A stretch of 64,000 nucleotides of DNA. Origin: a bacterium SCSIO 12741 (GTDB lineage: Bacteria > Bacteroidota > Bacteroidia > Flavobacteriales_G > Salibacteraceae). Made by a program: the position numbers and the translations under genes. The notes beneath the pieces were generated by a model that saw only the letters and a list, made by a program, of their open reading frames with translations, was not told the DNA's origin and made no database searches. The DNA is taken from assembly GCA_024398055.1 (NCBI GenBank), contig CP073749.1:1302594-1366593 (forward strand), in the 5' to 3' direction. Positions 45,431-54,638 of the stretch are shown piece after piece (position 1 is the first letter of the stretch; the number at the start of each line of letters is the position of its first letter).

Positions 45431-46702
45431 TCAGATGGCCTCCTCCAAAATCTGCCCGAATCGGTAGATATCTTCAAATGAATTGTACAAAGGCACCGGG
45501 GCTATGCGAATCACGTGAGGTTCACGCCAATCAGCCACCACACCTCTTTCCGTCAACCGATCAAACATGGTTTTACCATAACCATGAGCCAAAATCGACA
45601 ATTGACATCCTCGTTGGTTCGTATCCTTGGGGGTGATTATTTCAAAATCGGCCTTTTCGTGCTTTTCGTTGATTTGATTGATCACATACTCCAGGTAACC
45701 GGTCAGCCTTAAAGACTTTTCGCGAAGGTTATCCATTCCAGCTTGCTCGAAAATATCGAGTGAAACTTTGTGGACAGCCATGGCCAATACAGGAGCATTG
45801 CTCAGCTGCCACGCTTCGGCACTGAGCATAGGCTTAAACCCTTTTTCCATGAGGAAGCGGGTTTCTTTTTCATAACCCCACCAGCCGGCAAAACGCGGTA
45901 AATCTGGGTTATCACAATGCTGTTCGTGAACAAAAACGCCGGAAATACTTCCCGGCCCTGAGTTCATGTATTTGTAAGAACACCAACAAGCGAAGTCAAC
46001 GTTCCAATCGTGCAATTTCAAAGGGATGTTACCTGCACCGTGGGCCAGGTCCCACCCCACATAGGCACCTGCTTTATGACCTGCGGCGGTAATCTTCTCC
46101 ATATCGAATACCTGACCGGTGTAGTAGTTCACTCCACCAATCATAACCAAGGCCAGTGAATCGCCCGCTTCTTCAATCGCTTGGAGAATATCTTCTTCTC
46201 GGATCAAGTGCTCTCCTTCTCGGGGTGCAATTTCGATCAAGGCCTCATCCGGATTCAACCCATGGTGACGAACCTGGCTTTCCAAGGCATATTGATCCGA
46301 TGGAAAGGCCTTTGCCTCGCAAACAATCTTGTAGCGCTCCGCAGTCGGACGGTAAAAAGAAACCATCATCAAATGCAGATTGGTGGTCAATCCATTCATG
46401 GCCACTACCTCTTTAGGCTTGGCACCAACGATTTTCGAAAGAGGCTCAGCAAACATCTCATGGTAAGAGAACCAAGGATTTTTGGCATCAAAATGCCCTT
46501 CGACCCCATAGGTGGCCCAATCCTTCAATTCTTGTTTCAAAGCTGCTTCGGCCTGACGTGGCTGAAGTCCCAAACTATTACCGGTGAAATAAACTACATC
46601 ATTCCCCTCATGCTGCGGAAATAGGAATTCTTTTCTCCAGGGCGCTAAAACATCCTGGTCGTCCATTTTCCGGGCAAAATCCAAACTGTATTCAAAATCC
46701 AT
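45431..46702 (-). CDS. kynU: Kynureninase
   Basis: From the ATG at 46702 the 423-residue PLP enzyme has the family features: GNSLGLQPRQAEAAL, the WATYGVEGHF segment, and the Schiff-base lysine in CSYKYMNSGPGS. It hydrolyses 3-hydroxykynurenine (or kynurenine) to 3-hydroxyanthranilate (or anthranilate) and alanine, toward NAD. It is divergent from hemL, with 91 bases between, and heads an operon with the micro-ORF and kmo. An upstream in-frame start at 46795 runs into the hemL leader and is rejected. Confidence 0.95.
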   Translation of the reverse strand: MDFEYSLDFARKMDDQDVLAPWRKEFLFPQHEGNDVVYFTGNSLGLQPRQAEAALKQELKDWATYGVEGHFDAKNPWFSYHEMFAEPLSKIVGAKPKEVVAMNGLTTNLHLMMVSFYRPTAERYKIVCEAKAFPSDQYALESQVRHHGLNPDEALIEIAPREGEHLIREEDILQAIEEAGDSLALVMIGGVNYYTGQVFDMEKITAAGHKAGAYVGWDLAHGAGNIPLKLHDWNVDFACWCSYKYMNSGPGSISGVFVHEQHCDNPDLPRFAGWWGYEKETRFLMEKGFKPMLSAEAWQLSNAPVLAMAVHKVSLDIFEQAGMDNLREKSLRLTGYLEYVINQINEKHEKADFEIITPKDTNQRGCQLSILAHGYGKTMFDRLTERGVVADWREPHVIRIAPVPLYNSFEDIYRFGQILEEAI

Positions 46703-46713
46703 TTTACGGCTCG

Positions 46714-46742
46714 TTTGTCTGCGTGATAAACATTTACATTTG
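46714..46742 (+). promoter_or_regulatory. hemL promoter
   Basis: TTTG at 46714-46717 and TACATTTG at 46735-46742 are 17 bases apart, matching the TTTG-N(17-23)-TAnnTTTG Bacteroidota promoter pattern. The ATG is 51 bases downstream. Confidence 0.65.
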
Positions 46743-46793
46743 CGCGGCCTCAAAGGTAAAAAAGCGGCATTAATCAAAACACGTACAAAAGTC

Positions 46794-48092
46794 ATGAAAA
46801 GAGAAGTATCCGATAAACTGTATCAAGACGCCAAAAACCTGTTTCCCGGAGGAGTTAATTCTCCCGTAAGAGCCTTTCGCTCAGTGAAAGGTGAGCCTGT
46901 GTTCATGGACTCTGGTGACGGTGCCATTATTCGCGATGTGGACGGTAATGAATACATTGATTTTTGTTGTTCTTGGGGGCCCTTGATTCTGGGGCACAAC
47001 GACTCAGACGTTCGCGAAAAGGTAACCAAGACCATCGCTAAGGGAACTTCCTTTGGAGCTCCAACTGCTTTGGAAAACGAACTGGGCGACTTGATTGTAA
47101 GCAACAACCGCTTTATCGACAAGATCCGTTTTGTGAGTTCAGGAACCGAAGCAGTTATGTCTGCCATCCGATTGGCCCGTGGCGTAACTGGAAAAAATAA
47201 GGTCCTCAAATTTGATGGCTGTTACCACGGTCACGTTGACTCGCTTCTGGTAAATGCCGGTTCAGGTCTGGTCACTTTTGGAATTTCTTCTTCGGCAGGT
47301 ATTCCCGATTCATTTGTGAACGAAACACTCGTTGCACCATTGAACGATCGTGATGCCGTAAAACAAGCCATTGCCGATCACGGTGACGACTTGGCTTGTA
47401 TTATTATTGAGCCCATTCCTGCCAACAACGGCCTATTGGTTCAGGAAAAAGAATACCTCGAATTCTTAAGAGAGATTACCCAAGAGAACAACATCCTCTT
47501 GATTTTTGACGAAGTAATTTCCGGTTTCCGCGTAGGATTCGAAGGTGCCGCTGGCCTCTATGATATTCAGCCCGACATTGTAACCTATGGAAAAATCATT
47601 GGTGGTGGTATGCCAGTAGGAGCTTACGGAGCTAAATTGGACATTATGAGCCAGGTAGCACCTGATGGCCCGGTTTATCAAGCCGGAACCCTTTCCGGAA
47701 ATCCAGTAGCCATGTCAGCTGGTTTGGCCGCACTTCGCAAATGCCTGGAGCCTGGATTCTACGATGAGTTGGAAATGAAAACCACGGCCTTCGTTCAGGA
47801 AATGTGCGATGGCTTGGGTGAAGATCACCCCTTCCATGTTCAACAGATCGGATCCATCTTCTGGTTGGCCTTTGACAACAGCAAAGCCATTCGTGCCGCT
47901 TCAGAAATCGATGCTGATAGCATGAAATTCTTCAAAGACCTGTACTCCTATTTACTGGAGAATGGGGTGTATATGGGTCCATCCGGATACGAAGTTGGAT
48001 TTATCTCAGCTGCTCACACCGAAGATCAGTTATTGCAGGCTGCACAAATCCTTAATAAAGGGATCATGCAAGCTCTTGAAAATCAAGGCTAA
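46794..48092 (+). CDS. hemL: Glutamate-1-semialdehyde 2,1-aminomutase
   Basis: The 432-residue enzyme has the family start LFPGGVNSPVRAFRSV, the SSGTEAVMSAIRLARG block and the PLP lysine near 266 in TYGKIIGGGMPVGAYG. It converts glutamate-1-semialdehyde to 5-aminolevulinate in the C5 heme pathway, in the cytoplasm. The ATG at 46794 follows a clear promoter. It is divergent from kynU, but there is no sign that the two pathways are coregulated beyond sharing the intergenic region. Confidence 0.96.
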   Translation: MKREVSDKLYQDAKNLFPGGVNSPVRAFRSVKGEPVFMDSGDGAIIRDVDGNEYIDFCCSWGPLILGHNDSDVREKVTKTIAKGTSFGAPTALENELGDLIVSNNRFIDKIRFVSSGTEAVMSAIRLARGVTGKNKVLKFDGCYHGHVDSLLVNAGSGLVTFGISSSAGIPDSFVNETLVAPLNDRDAVKQAIADHGDDLACIIIEPIPANNGLLVQEKEYLEFLREITQENNILLIFDEVISGFRVGFEGAAGLYDIQPDIVTYGKIIGGGMPVGAYGAKLDIMSQVAPDGPVYQAGTLSGNPVAMSAGLAALRKCLEPGFYDELEMKTTAFVQEMCDGLGEDHPFHVQQIGSIFWLAFDNSKAIRAASEIDADSMKFFKDLYSYLLENGVYMGPSGYEVGFISAAHTEDQLLQAAQILNKGIMQALENQG

Positions 48093-48106
48093 AAACCGTA
48101 CTTTTG
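48076..48106 (+). promoter_or_regulatory. Promoter at the 3' end of hemL
   Basis: TTG at 48076-48078 and TACTTTTG at 48099-48106 are 20 bases apart, a full Bacteroidota promoter pattern overlapping the hemL stop. It would drive the small gene at 48119 with a very short leader. Confidence 0.6.
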
Positions 48107-48118
48107 CAGCAAGTTCAA

Positions 48119-48295
48119 ATGACGATGAATACGAGAAGTATACATAAGTGGAATTTGCGCAGAAAGTCCCGTAACCGGGGAGCTTTGAAGACTCTTTCGC
48201 TGGTAAAAAACCAATCTTTTAGATATGCTCGCGAAGCTGAACTGAAAGAGAAATACCGCTATTCGAAAGACGATTTGGAGCATTTGTTTGTGTAA
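48119..48295 (+). CDS. Small basic protein of 58 residues
   Basis: Starting at ATG 48119 the product is very basic (MTMNTRSIHKWNLRRKSRNRG), then amphipathic (KNQSFRYAREAELKEKYRYSKDD), without signal or membrane segment. A strong promoter precedes it and the methyltransferase gene starts 14 bases after it. The composition could suit RNA or DNA binding. No family was recognised. Confidence 0.55.
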   Translation: MTMNTRSIHKWNLRRKSRNRGALKTLSLVKNQSFRYAREAELKEKYRYSKDDLEHLFV

Positions 48296-48309
48296 AACCA
48301 GATTAGAGG

Positions 48310-48984
48310 TTGTTAAAAAAGTCTAAGATCGCTTCGGGATTCGACCGGTTAGCTCCTGGCTATTTCCTCTTGTCGAAAGTTTTTTTTGGCCGGAAACTCA
48401 TCCAGGCCCAGGCGGATCATTTTATCCATACCCCACCTATTTCACGCCTTTTGGTTTTAGGCGGTGGCACGGGTCATTTTCTTCCTGATTTCTTTCCATT
48501 GCATCCAGATGCCCGGGTGGAATTTGTGGACCTATCGGATGGTATGCTGAAACAAGCTCGGCAAAATCTGGCTGGTGAATGTCCTCATCATTTTGATCAG
48601 GTATTTTTCCAGAAGCTGGATATTGAGCACGAACTCAAATACCTCACAGGAAATTATGATGCGGTTTTATTGCCCTTTGTACTGGATTGCTTATCATTGG
48701 ATCAAATAAGACGAGTCTTGCACGATTTAAGGGGGTTAATTGCTCCTGGCGGCACCGTTTACCTCACCGACTTCTCCATACCCGACACTCCGGGATTTCA
48801 ACAAACGAGCTACCAGGCCCTGGTTCAGGCCATGTACCTCTTTTTTCATGTGGTTACGGATATCCCGTTTCAGGATCTCCCGGACTTTAAGGCCTTATTT
48901 ACCGAATGTGGTTATCATTTGGTAGAAGATCATTCCAGCGATCGGGAATTGATCATGCGGCAAACCTACCGGCTTAATCCATAA
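48310..48984 (+). CDS. Class I SAM-dependent methyltransferase
   Basis: This 224-residue protein has motif I LLVLGGGTGHFLPDFF, motif II VEFVDLSDGMLKQARQ and a later GGTVYLTDFSI, typical of UbiE-like class I methyltransferases. The start is TTG at 48310, near a purine-rich stretch. The substrate cannot be inferred. Its end overlaps the convergent YqaA gene by 11 bases. Confidence 0.88.
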   Translation: MLKKSKIASGFDRLAPGYFLLSKVFFGRKLIQAQADHFIHTPPISRLLVLGGGTGHFLPDFFPLHPDARVEFVDLSDGMLKQARQNLAGECPHHFDQVFFQKLDIEHELKYLTGNYDAVLLPFVLDCLSLDQIRRVLHDLRGLIAPGGTVYLTDFSIPDTPGFQQTSYQALVQAMYLFFHVVTDIPFQDLPDFKALFTECGYHLVEDHSSDRELIMRQTYRLNP

Positions 48985-49416
48985 GCTCGATACTGGCATA
49001 TACCAAAAAGGCATAGCGCGCCATTTTGCCCACCGTCATTCCAGGCAATACCCGCCAGGGACTCACCTTGAAAAAACCCAGAGCAACTGCCAGTGGATCG
49101 CCCAGAAACGGTGTCCAGGTTAGCCAAGCCAGCCAAGCCCCCCAACGATCCACACGAGATTGAAAACTCTCCAGCTTTTTGCGGCTAATACGGAGGTATT
49201 TCTCAATCCAACTAAGCTTGCCCAACCAGCCCAATCCAAAAGAGCTCATTCCCCTAATGTATTTCCCAACGTGGCCACCAAGATGCAAGCCACAGGATTT
49301 GCCCCACCAGCCACCATGTACAGCAGAAAAAACTCCGAGGAAACAGGCAAGACCGTAGCCGCCAAAAATGACCAGCCAAACAAAGTCCACCATTCAGGAT
49401 TGAGCAAAACATCCAT
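48974..49416 (-). CDS. YqaA/DedA-like membrane protein, apparent frameshift at 49251-49254
   Basis: Two frames are needed. ATG 49416 encodes MDVLLNPEWWTLFGW, a hydrophobic segment with LPVSSEFFLLYMVAG and ATLGNTLG before a stop. The second frame continues GMSSFGLGWLGK, then the conserved WLAWLTWTPFLGDPLAVALG and a closing helix. Adding one G to the GGGG run (CCCC at 49251-49254) gives the YqaA signature GNTLGGMSSFGLGWL without a gap, for a protein of about 147 residues. Intact members are inner-membrane proteins of the VTT/DedA type. The gene is probably real, and the shift is in the data or very recent. Confidence 0.8.
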
Positions 49417-49426
49417 GGCCGCAAAA

Positions 49427-49451
49427 TAAAAAAGCCCCGATACCCGGAGCT
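49427..49451 (-). terminator. Terminator upstream of the YqaA gene
   Basis: AGCTCCG pairs with CGGGGCT, with one G-T wobble, and on the minus strand is followed by a T run. It ends transcription coming from the lipoprotein gene region. Confidence 0.55.
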
Positions 49452-49475
49452 CATTTCTTTCGAAAATTAAGGCAT

Positions 49476-49516
49476 AAAAAAAGGGCGGTCCGATTAAATC
49501 GGAACCACCCTTTTTT
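49476..49516 (-). terminator. Terminator of the TonB receptor/lipoprotein unit
   Basis: AAAAAAGGGCGGTCCGATT and the matching CGGAACCACCCTTTTTT form a stem with one or two mismatches around a short loop, 26 bases past the lipoprotein stop. With the next hairpin it makes a tandem pair. Confidence 0.75.
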
Positions 49517-49541
49517 ATTCCATTGAGGAAATTGTAGAATC

Positions 49542-50807
49542 TTATAGACTTTTAGTCCATCCGTCAGTCCATCCAGTACCAGCACCTGAAGCAGTACCAA
49601 CTTGGCTATCCCAAACGTTCTCATCAAATCCATTTGGAAGTGGACCACGGTCACCGTTAGCGTCTTTAGACATTTTGAACTTGAAGTTTCCTTCAACACA
49701 GTTCTCAATCTGTACAGTAGTTACGTTAACGCTTCCGTCCATTACGTTGTTTACAGTTTGATCATCTTCAACTTCGATAGCGTATCCAGAGAAGTTTTTG
49801 ATCAAAGCGTTTTTCAAAGTACACTTAGTACCTCTTCTCCACTTGATACCGTCGATAGCATCACCAGAACCTTTAGTTCTTCCGTTACCGATCAAAGTAA
49901 GGTTTTCCAAAGTTGGGTTAGAGAAAGGAGCAGCAGCGTTGTTGTCTTCTTGGTTATCAGCCTCAATTCCGCGGTCTCCAGCGTCAGAAGCTTGCTCAGC
50001 GATCCAGTATTTGTTAGATCCAGTCCATCCGAAAGTCCAGTCGAAGCTATCATCTTTAGAACCAGTAGATACCAAGTACTCAGTGTTTACAGTACCACCG
50101 AACCACTCAAATCCGTCATCACCGCCCATGTAGGCTTGCAAGTGGTGAAGAGTAGTTCCAGAACCAACACCGTTGAAGGTAAATCCGTTGTGCTCTTTTT
50201 CAGCGTTAATAGCGTTACCAGTGTACTCAACACGTACGTAAGCCATAACACCTGAGTTGTCAGAAGCATCAGTACCACCGTACTTAACACCACCTACTTC
50301 AGCTTCAGCTTCAGAACCGTTGTTGATAGGAGCTTTTCCACAGATGATGATACCACCCCAGTCACCTCTTTCAGGTGAAGATTTACCAGAAGTGAAAACG
50401 ATAGGAGCATCAGAAGTTCCTTCAGCCATAATCTTAGCACCTCTTTCAACCAATAGGTAAGCTACTGTTTCATTTGGATCAGCAGTAATAGTACATCCAG
50501 CAGGAATAGTCAAAGTAGCACCTTCTTTTACGTGGATACCACCTTGAAGAGTATATGCAGTTTTTGGAAGAGTTACGTTAGCAGTAATATCAGCGTTCAA
50601 AGTCTGAGTAGAACCTTCGTTCAATTTCTCGATGTAAGACTTAGAAGCGTAAGTACAAGAACCGTCGTCATCTTTAGCGTCGGCATCGTAGTTAGTAGCA
50701 GTTGAATCTGTACAACCTTCTTTCTTACAAGAGGTCATTCCACCTACCATACCAAGTGCTAGTACGGCAATCATCAAAGATTTAGCGGGTTTTTTAATTG
50801 TTTTCAT
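49542..50807 (-). CDS. Beta-helix lipoprotein partner of the TonB receptor
   Basis: The 421-residue lipoprotein has Cys27 in the lipobox (GGMTSCKK), then the Bacteroidota cysteine motif CTDSTATNYDADA with DDDGSC (31-51). The remainder is a repetitive, glycine-rich fold consistent with a right-handed parallel beta-helix (IHVKEGATLTIPAG, GGDDGFEWFGGTV). It starts 104 bases after the TonB receptor gene on the same strand. The pair resembles SusC/SusD-style units, but this protein is not SusD-like. Its substrate is unknown. Confidence 0.85.
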   Translation of the reverse strand: MKTIKKPAKSLMIAVLALGMVGGMTSCKKEGCTDSTATNYDADAKDDDGSCTYASKSYIEKLNEGSTQTLNADITANVTLPKTAYTLQGGIHVKEGATLTIPAGCTITADPNETVAYLLVERGAKIMAEGTSDAPIVFTSGKSSPERGDWGGIIICGKAPINNGSEAEAEVGGVKYGGTDASDNSGVMAYVRVEYTGNAINAEKEHNGFTFNGVGSGTTLHHLQAYMGGDDGFEWFGGTVNTEYLVSTGSKDDSFDWTFGWTGSNKYWIAEQASDAGDRGIEADNQEDNNAAAPFSNPTLENLTLIGNGRTKGSGDAIDGIKWRRGTKCTLKNALIKNFSGYAIEVEDDQTVNNVMDGSVNVTTVQIENCVEGNFKFKMSKDANGDRGPLPNGFDENVWDSQVGTASGAGTGWTDGWTKSL

Positions 50808-50910
50808 TTCGTGTGTTTTATCCTTTTTATTTGATGCGAAGAACGTGTGGTTATTTTATTCGTTATTTAGTCTGCTTTTAAGCAATTGTTACGAATAATA
50901 TTGGCAATGT

Positions 50911-53757
50911 TTAGAAATTGTAAACCGCCTTAACTGCGAAGTCAACTCCTCTTTTGTAACGATTAACCAGGATGTCGCCAGCCTCTGTGTTCTGCTCCTG
51001 ACGGATGTAAGGATTCAAAATATTCATCACTTTAAAGTCAATTGACCAATGCTCGTCAATCTTGTTCTTACAGATGAAGTCCAGGGTATTTACAGAAAGT
51101 TCGTAGATGTCACCCATTCCGTTTACACCGGCCGCAGCGATACGCTTACCGAAAACATTGTAAGCCAGAGTAAAGTCCGTTTTAGCACCCACTTCCTGGT
51201 TCTTTTTGTGGCGCAAACGGTAAGTTACGTCAGCGTTAACCAAGAGCGGAGTAGCTCCCTGAAGTGGACGAGTAGGATTCGTAACGTTGATAGATCCTGA
51301 TGCACTTGTGTCGATAGAAATCTCAGAATACATCAAAGACAAGTTAGCTCCCAAAAAGATGTTTCGCATAATGCTGCTGTCGGCTGACTTCAACATAGCT
51401 CCCAAGTTTCTGGTGTACTCCACTTCCAATCCTACGATGTAGGCCTTATCAGTATTGAAGTAAGTCTGCAAAGGAGTAGAAGAAGAAACACGAACACGCT
51501 CAATTGGGTTGTCCAGGTATTTGAAGAATGGGTTGAAAGCAATCAACTCTCCCGGATTAGGGAACAATTCGTACTTCACATCTACATTGTAGTTGTAAGC
51601 ATTTTTCAAGTCAGGGTTACCTTGGTTCTGAACATCACCAAATTTCTCTTCGTACTGGAAGCGGGCAACTTCACGGAATCTTGGGCGAGTAATGGTTTTA
51701 CTTGCAGCGAAACGTAAATTGCTCTTCTTGTTAATGGTCCATTTGGCACCTGCCATTGGGAAAAGGTTCACCGTATCCAAAACAGCTCTTCTCAAAGGAT
51801 CAGAGAATTTGTCACCCAATTCCTTGTAGCGGGTCAACTGGTAAGACTGCTCAACACGAGCTCCCAAAGACACTTTAATTTTTTGCGGAACTACGTCGTA
51901 ATCAACTGCTAAGTAACCAGCGTTGATATCCAAAGAAGCATCGTAAAATGAAGTGGCATCCAATTGCTCTTTAAAACGGAAGTACTTAGAATCAAAGTTT
52001 TCCTGGTTGAAGTAAGCATCAGGATTGTCCACGTCCATTTCTTCGGTCAATGGATTGTCAGGAGTAGAGGTCAAAATCTCATAGTTTACCTGACGCCAGT
52101 CAAACTCACGAGACTTGCTGTAGAAGTTGTATCCAACCTGCAACACACCACGGTTTGAATCGTCGTTCTTTTCTGAGATGTAGTTAAACTTGAACTGAAC
52201 ATCTGCTTTGGCATTCAAAATGTTTTCCTGCAAGTCAGAGTAGAAACGGTGGTTACTTGCTACATCCAAATCGTTGATCGCATAGCCACCTGTGTTTTCA
52301 TTCAACAACCAAACCAACTGGTTACGATCTTTTTCACCGCTGGAAGCGATACCGTAGCTACCACCCCAAGTCAGAATCAAACGATCGTTTTTCATCATCT
52401 TGTTGGTTACGGTCAACTGGTGGTTCACCAAGTTGTTTACGAAGTAGGTATTTCTACGAGTAAAAAGATCCTGTCCCTGGTCACCGTTAAATCCGGTATA
52501 CTCATCTGAGCGTTGCTCGGTAGACTGAATCGCCATCAAGTTGTAAGCGATGTCGTGCTTCTTGTTAATACGGTAGTTGGCATTCAAGAATCCAACTTTG
52601 TCGGTATTGTAACGGTACTTCTGAAAGTTGTAGTCGTTTTTCACCGCACCTTGAGCGATCAACAGCTTGTCGTAACCTTCGGTGTACTGGTAATCGTTTT
52701 CGATACCGGCAGAAGCGAAGAATCCAAATCCACCTTCTTTACCAATCTTGTAGTAGTTACCACCGGAAGCAGCAAAATTCATTGCTGGCATAGCGGTGTT
52801 GGTTGGAGAGTTAAATCCGTTTTTAAATCCTTCCGGATAAATAGGAGTTTCTTGAAGAGAGGTATTAAAGTTTCTGCTATTCTCTACTTCAGTAGGAAGA
52901 TCACGGTTTCCACCATCGATTCCAAAAAAGTCAGCGCTTCCTGAATTCTGAGCTTGAAAATCCTGGAAGGTAGTAATGCTGTTTCCTGACAGACCCAATT
53001 CGATTTTGAAGGTAGGATCATCTGGATAGTCACGGGTTTTAATATCGATAGATGCACCAGCATAATCAGCAAAGTTGTCTACCTTAAATGTTTTATCGAT
53101 CGAGATGTTTTGAACGATGTCGGTAGGAATCAAGCTCAAAGGAATCACCTTCAAGTCTGGATCCGGAGAGGGAACCGGGTTGTCGTTCATCATCGCCAGG
53201 TTGTAACGGTCACCCAATCCACGAACAAAAAGGTCGCTTCCGGTTACTACAGTTACCCCAGTCACTTTGGTCAAACCAGCTTCTACATCACTGGCACCTT
53301 TTTTCGACATTTCTGCCGCGCCAATGGTCTGCTCAATGCTGGATGCATTTTTCTGATCCATCAAAAGAATGGCCTCACTTTCACGAGACACCTTCGTTTC
53401 AATTTCAAAAGCCTTCAACACCTTAGCATCTTTACCAAGGGTTACACTCTTCACAACCTCCTGCCCTGCGGCAACGGTAATTTTAGATGAGTCAGCTTTT
53501 AGACCAATAAAGGAAATAACCAAGGTGTAATCCCCTGGCTTTACATTTTCTACGCGATACTTTCCATCGAAGTCTGTTGTTCCTCCAAGTGGAGCGCCAC
53601 CTGCAACTGAAAACAACGCTACGTTGGCAAATGGAGCAGGTTGCAAATTTCCGTCAACCTCTTCCGTTACCGTTCCTGTCACAACCCCATTCTGTGCCCA
53701 AACGTTGAAGGATAGGGCCATGATTGTTAGGGTGGTAAGTACTTTCAAAATCTTCAT
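50911..53757 (-). CDS. TonB-dependent outer-membrane receptor
   Basis: From the ATG at 53757 (MKILKVLTTLTIMALSFNVWAQ) the 948-residue protein has a signal peptide, a carboxypeptidase-regulatory-like domain (about 25-105, GVVTGTVTEEVDGN and DFDGKYRVENVKPGDY), a plug (about 125-240, GVTVVTGSDLFVRGLGDRYN) and a 22-strand-type barrel ending KRGVDFAVKAVYNF. It imports a ligand across the outer membrane with TonB energy. The cognate lipoprotein follows. An in-frame ATG at 53784 adds nine residues before the signal peptide and is rejected. Confidence 0.93.
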   Translation of the reverse strand: MKILKVLTTLTIMALSFNVWAQNGVVTGTVTEEVDGNLQPAPFANVALFSVAGGAPLGGTTDFDGKYRVENVKPGDYTLVISFIGLKADSSKITVAAGQEVVKSVTLGKDAKVLKAFEIETKVSRESEAILLMDQKNASSIEQTIGAAEMSKKGASDVEAGLTKVTGVTVVTGSDLFVRGLGDRYNLAMMNDNPVPSPDPDLKVIPLSLIPTDIVQNISIDKTFKVDNFADYAGASIDIKTRDYPDDPTFKIELGLSGNSITTFQDFQAQNSGSADFFGIDGGNRDLPTEVENSRNFNTSLQETPIYPEGFKNGFNSPTNTAMPAMNFAASGGNYYKIGKEGGFGFFASAGIENDYQYTEGYDKLLIAQGAVKNDYNFQKYRYNTDKVGFLNANYRINKKHDIAYNLMAIQSTEQRSDEYTGFNGDQGQDLFTRRNTYFVNNLVNHQLTVTNKMMKNDRLILTWGGSYGIASSGEKDRNQLVWLLNENTGGYAINDLDVASNHRFYSDLQENILNAKADVQFKFNYISEKNDDSNRGVLQVGYNFYSKSREFDWRQVNYEILTSTPDNPLTEEMDVDNPDAYFNQENFDSKYFRFKEQLDATSFYDASLDINAGYLAVDYDVVPQKIKVSLGARVEQSYQLTRYKELGDKFSDPLRRAVLDTVNLFPMAGAKWTINKKSNLRFAASKTITRPRFREVARFQYEEKFGDVQNQGNPDLKNAYNYNVDVKYELFPNPGELIAFNPFFKYLDNPIERVRVSSSTPLQTYFNTDKAYIVGLEVEYTRNLGAMLKSADSSIMRNIFLGANLSLMYSEISIDTSASGSINVTNPTRPLQGATPLLVNADVTYRLRHKKNQEVGAKTDFTLAYNVFGKRIAAAGVNGMGDIYELSVNTLDFICKNKIDEHWSIDFKVMNILNPYIRQEQNTEAGDILVNRYKRGVDFAVKAVYNF

Positions 53758-53960
53758 TTCTCTACAATTTCCAATTTTTTGCAAAGGAACGGGAGCAATC
53801 CGCGGTGGGCAAGTAAATCCGTTTAATCAATTATTAATAAATGAACCCCCTTACCGGAATTGGAATAACTTTATATAATTTTTAGTTAACATTTAATTAA
53901 GGTAACATGGGTGGCGATAAACTCAAATTTGGGAAAGAGAAAAAGAAGAATAAAAAGAAA

Positions 53961-54638
53961 ATGGACGAAAAGAAATACAAGATCCTTCTCGTAGACGATG
54001 AGCCAGATATTGTAGAAGTATTGCAATACAACCTCGAAAAAGAAGGATTTGAAGTCCATGGATCCAACAACGGATTGGAATCCATTGAGATCGCCCAAAA
54101 AATCATACCCGATTTGATTTTACTTGATGTAATGATGCCCGAAATGGACGGTATGGAAACTTGCATCGAGCTCCGAAAAATTGACAAACTAAAGAATACC
54201 TACATCGCCTTTTTGACGGCTCGGGGAGAAGATTATTCTCAAATTGCCGGGTTCGATGCGGGCGCTGATGACTACATTTCAAAGCCGGTTAAGCCCCGAG
54301 TTTTGATTTCACGGATTAAGGCAATGTTAAGGCGAGGAGGCACGAGTCCACAAAAAGTTCAGCAGGTAAATGGCATCGCTATCGACCGGGACAAGTATTT
54401 GGTTTCTGTGGATGGTCAGGATTTAAATCTGCCTAAAAAGGAATTCGAATTACTAGGACTTCTTATCTCTCAGCCTGGTAAAGTATTTACCCGGGAGGTT
54501 ATTCTTTCTACCGTTTGGGGAGATGACGTGGTGGTAGGCGATCGCACCATCGATGTTCACATCCGTAAGCTTCGTGAAAAAATTGGTGATCAATACATAA
54601 AGACGGTTAAGGGAGTTGGCTATAAATTTGGGAAGTAA
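53961..54638 (+). CDS. PhoB/OmpR-type response regulator
   Basis: The ATG at 53961 (MDEKKYKILLVDDEPD) gives the usual family start; a longer in-frame reading from 53907 adds a lysine-rich tail, MGGDKLKFGKEKK. The receiver domain has Asp56 in LILLDVMMPEMDG and the C-terminal winged helix has TVWGDDVVVGDRTIDVHIRKLR. The kinase gene follows with no gap, so the two form a pair. The regulated genes cannot be named. Confidence 0.93.
   Translation: MDEKKYKILLVDDEPDIVEVLQYNLEKEGFEVHGSNNGLESIEIAQKIIPDLILLDVMMPEMDGMETCIELRKIDKLKNTYIAFLTARGEDYSQIAGFDAGADDYISKPVKPRVLISRIKAMLRRGGTSPQKVQQVNGIAIDRDKYLVSVDGQDLNLPKKEFELLGLLISQPGKVFTREVILSTVWGDDVVVGDRTIDVHIRKLREKIGDQYIKTVKGVGYKFGK

Noticed and set aside
45431-48092. 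kynU, kmo and hemL as one functional cluster
   Set aside because: hemL is divergent and uses its own promoter, and heme and NAD routes are linked only by proximity.
49602-50255. Plus-strand open frame of 217 codons opposite the beta-helix lipoprotein
   Set aside because: It is antisense to a clear lipoprotein gene, has low-complexity serine/valine-rich translation and no family signal.
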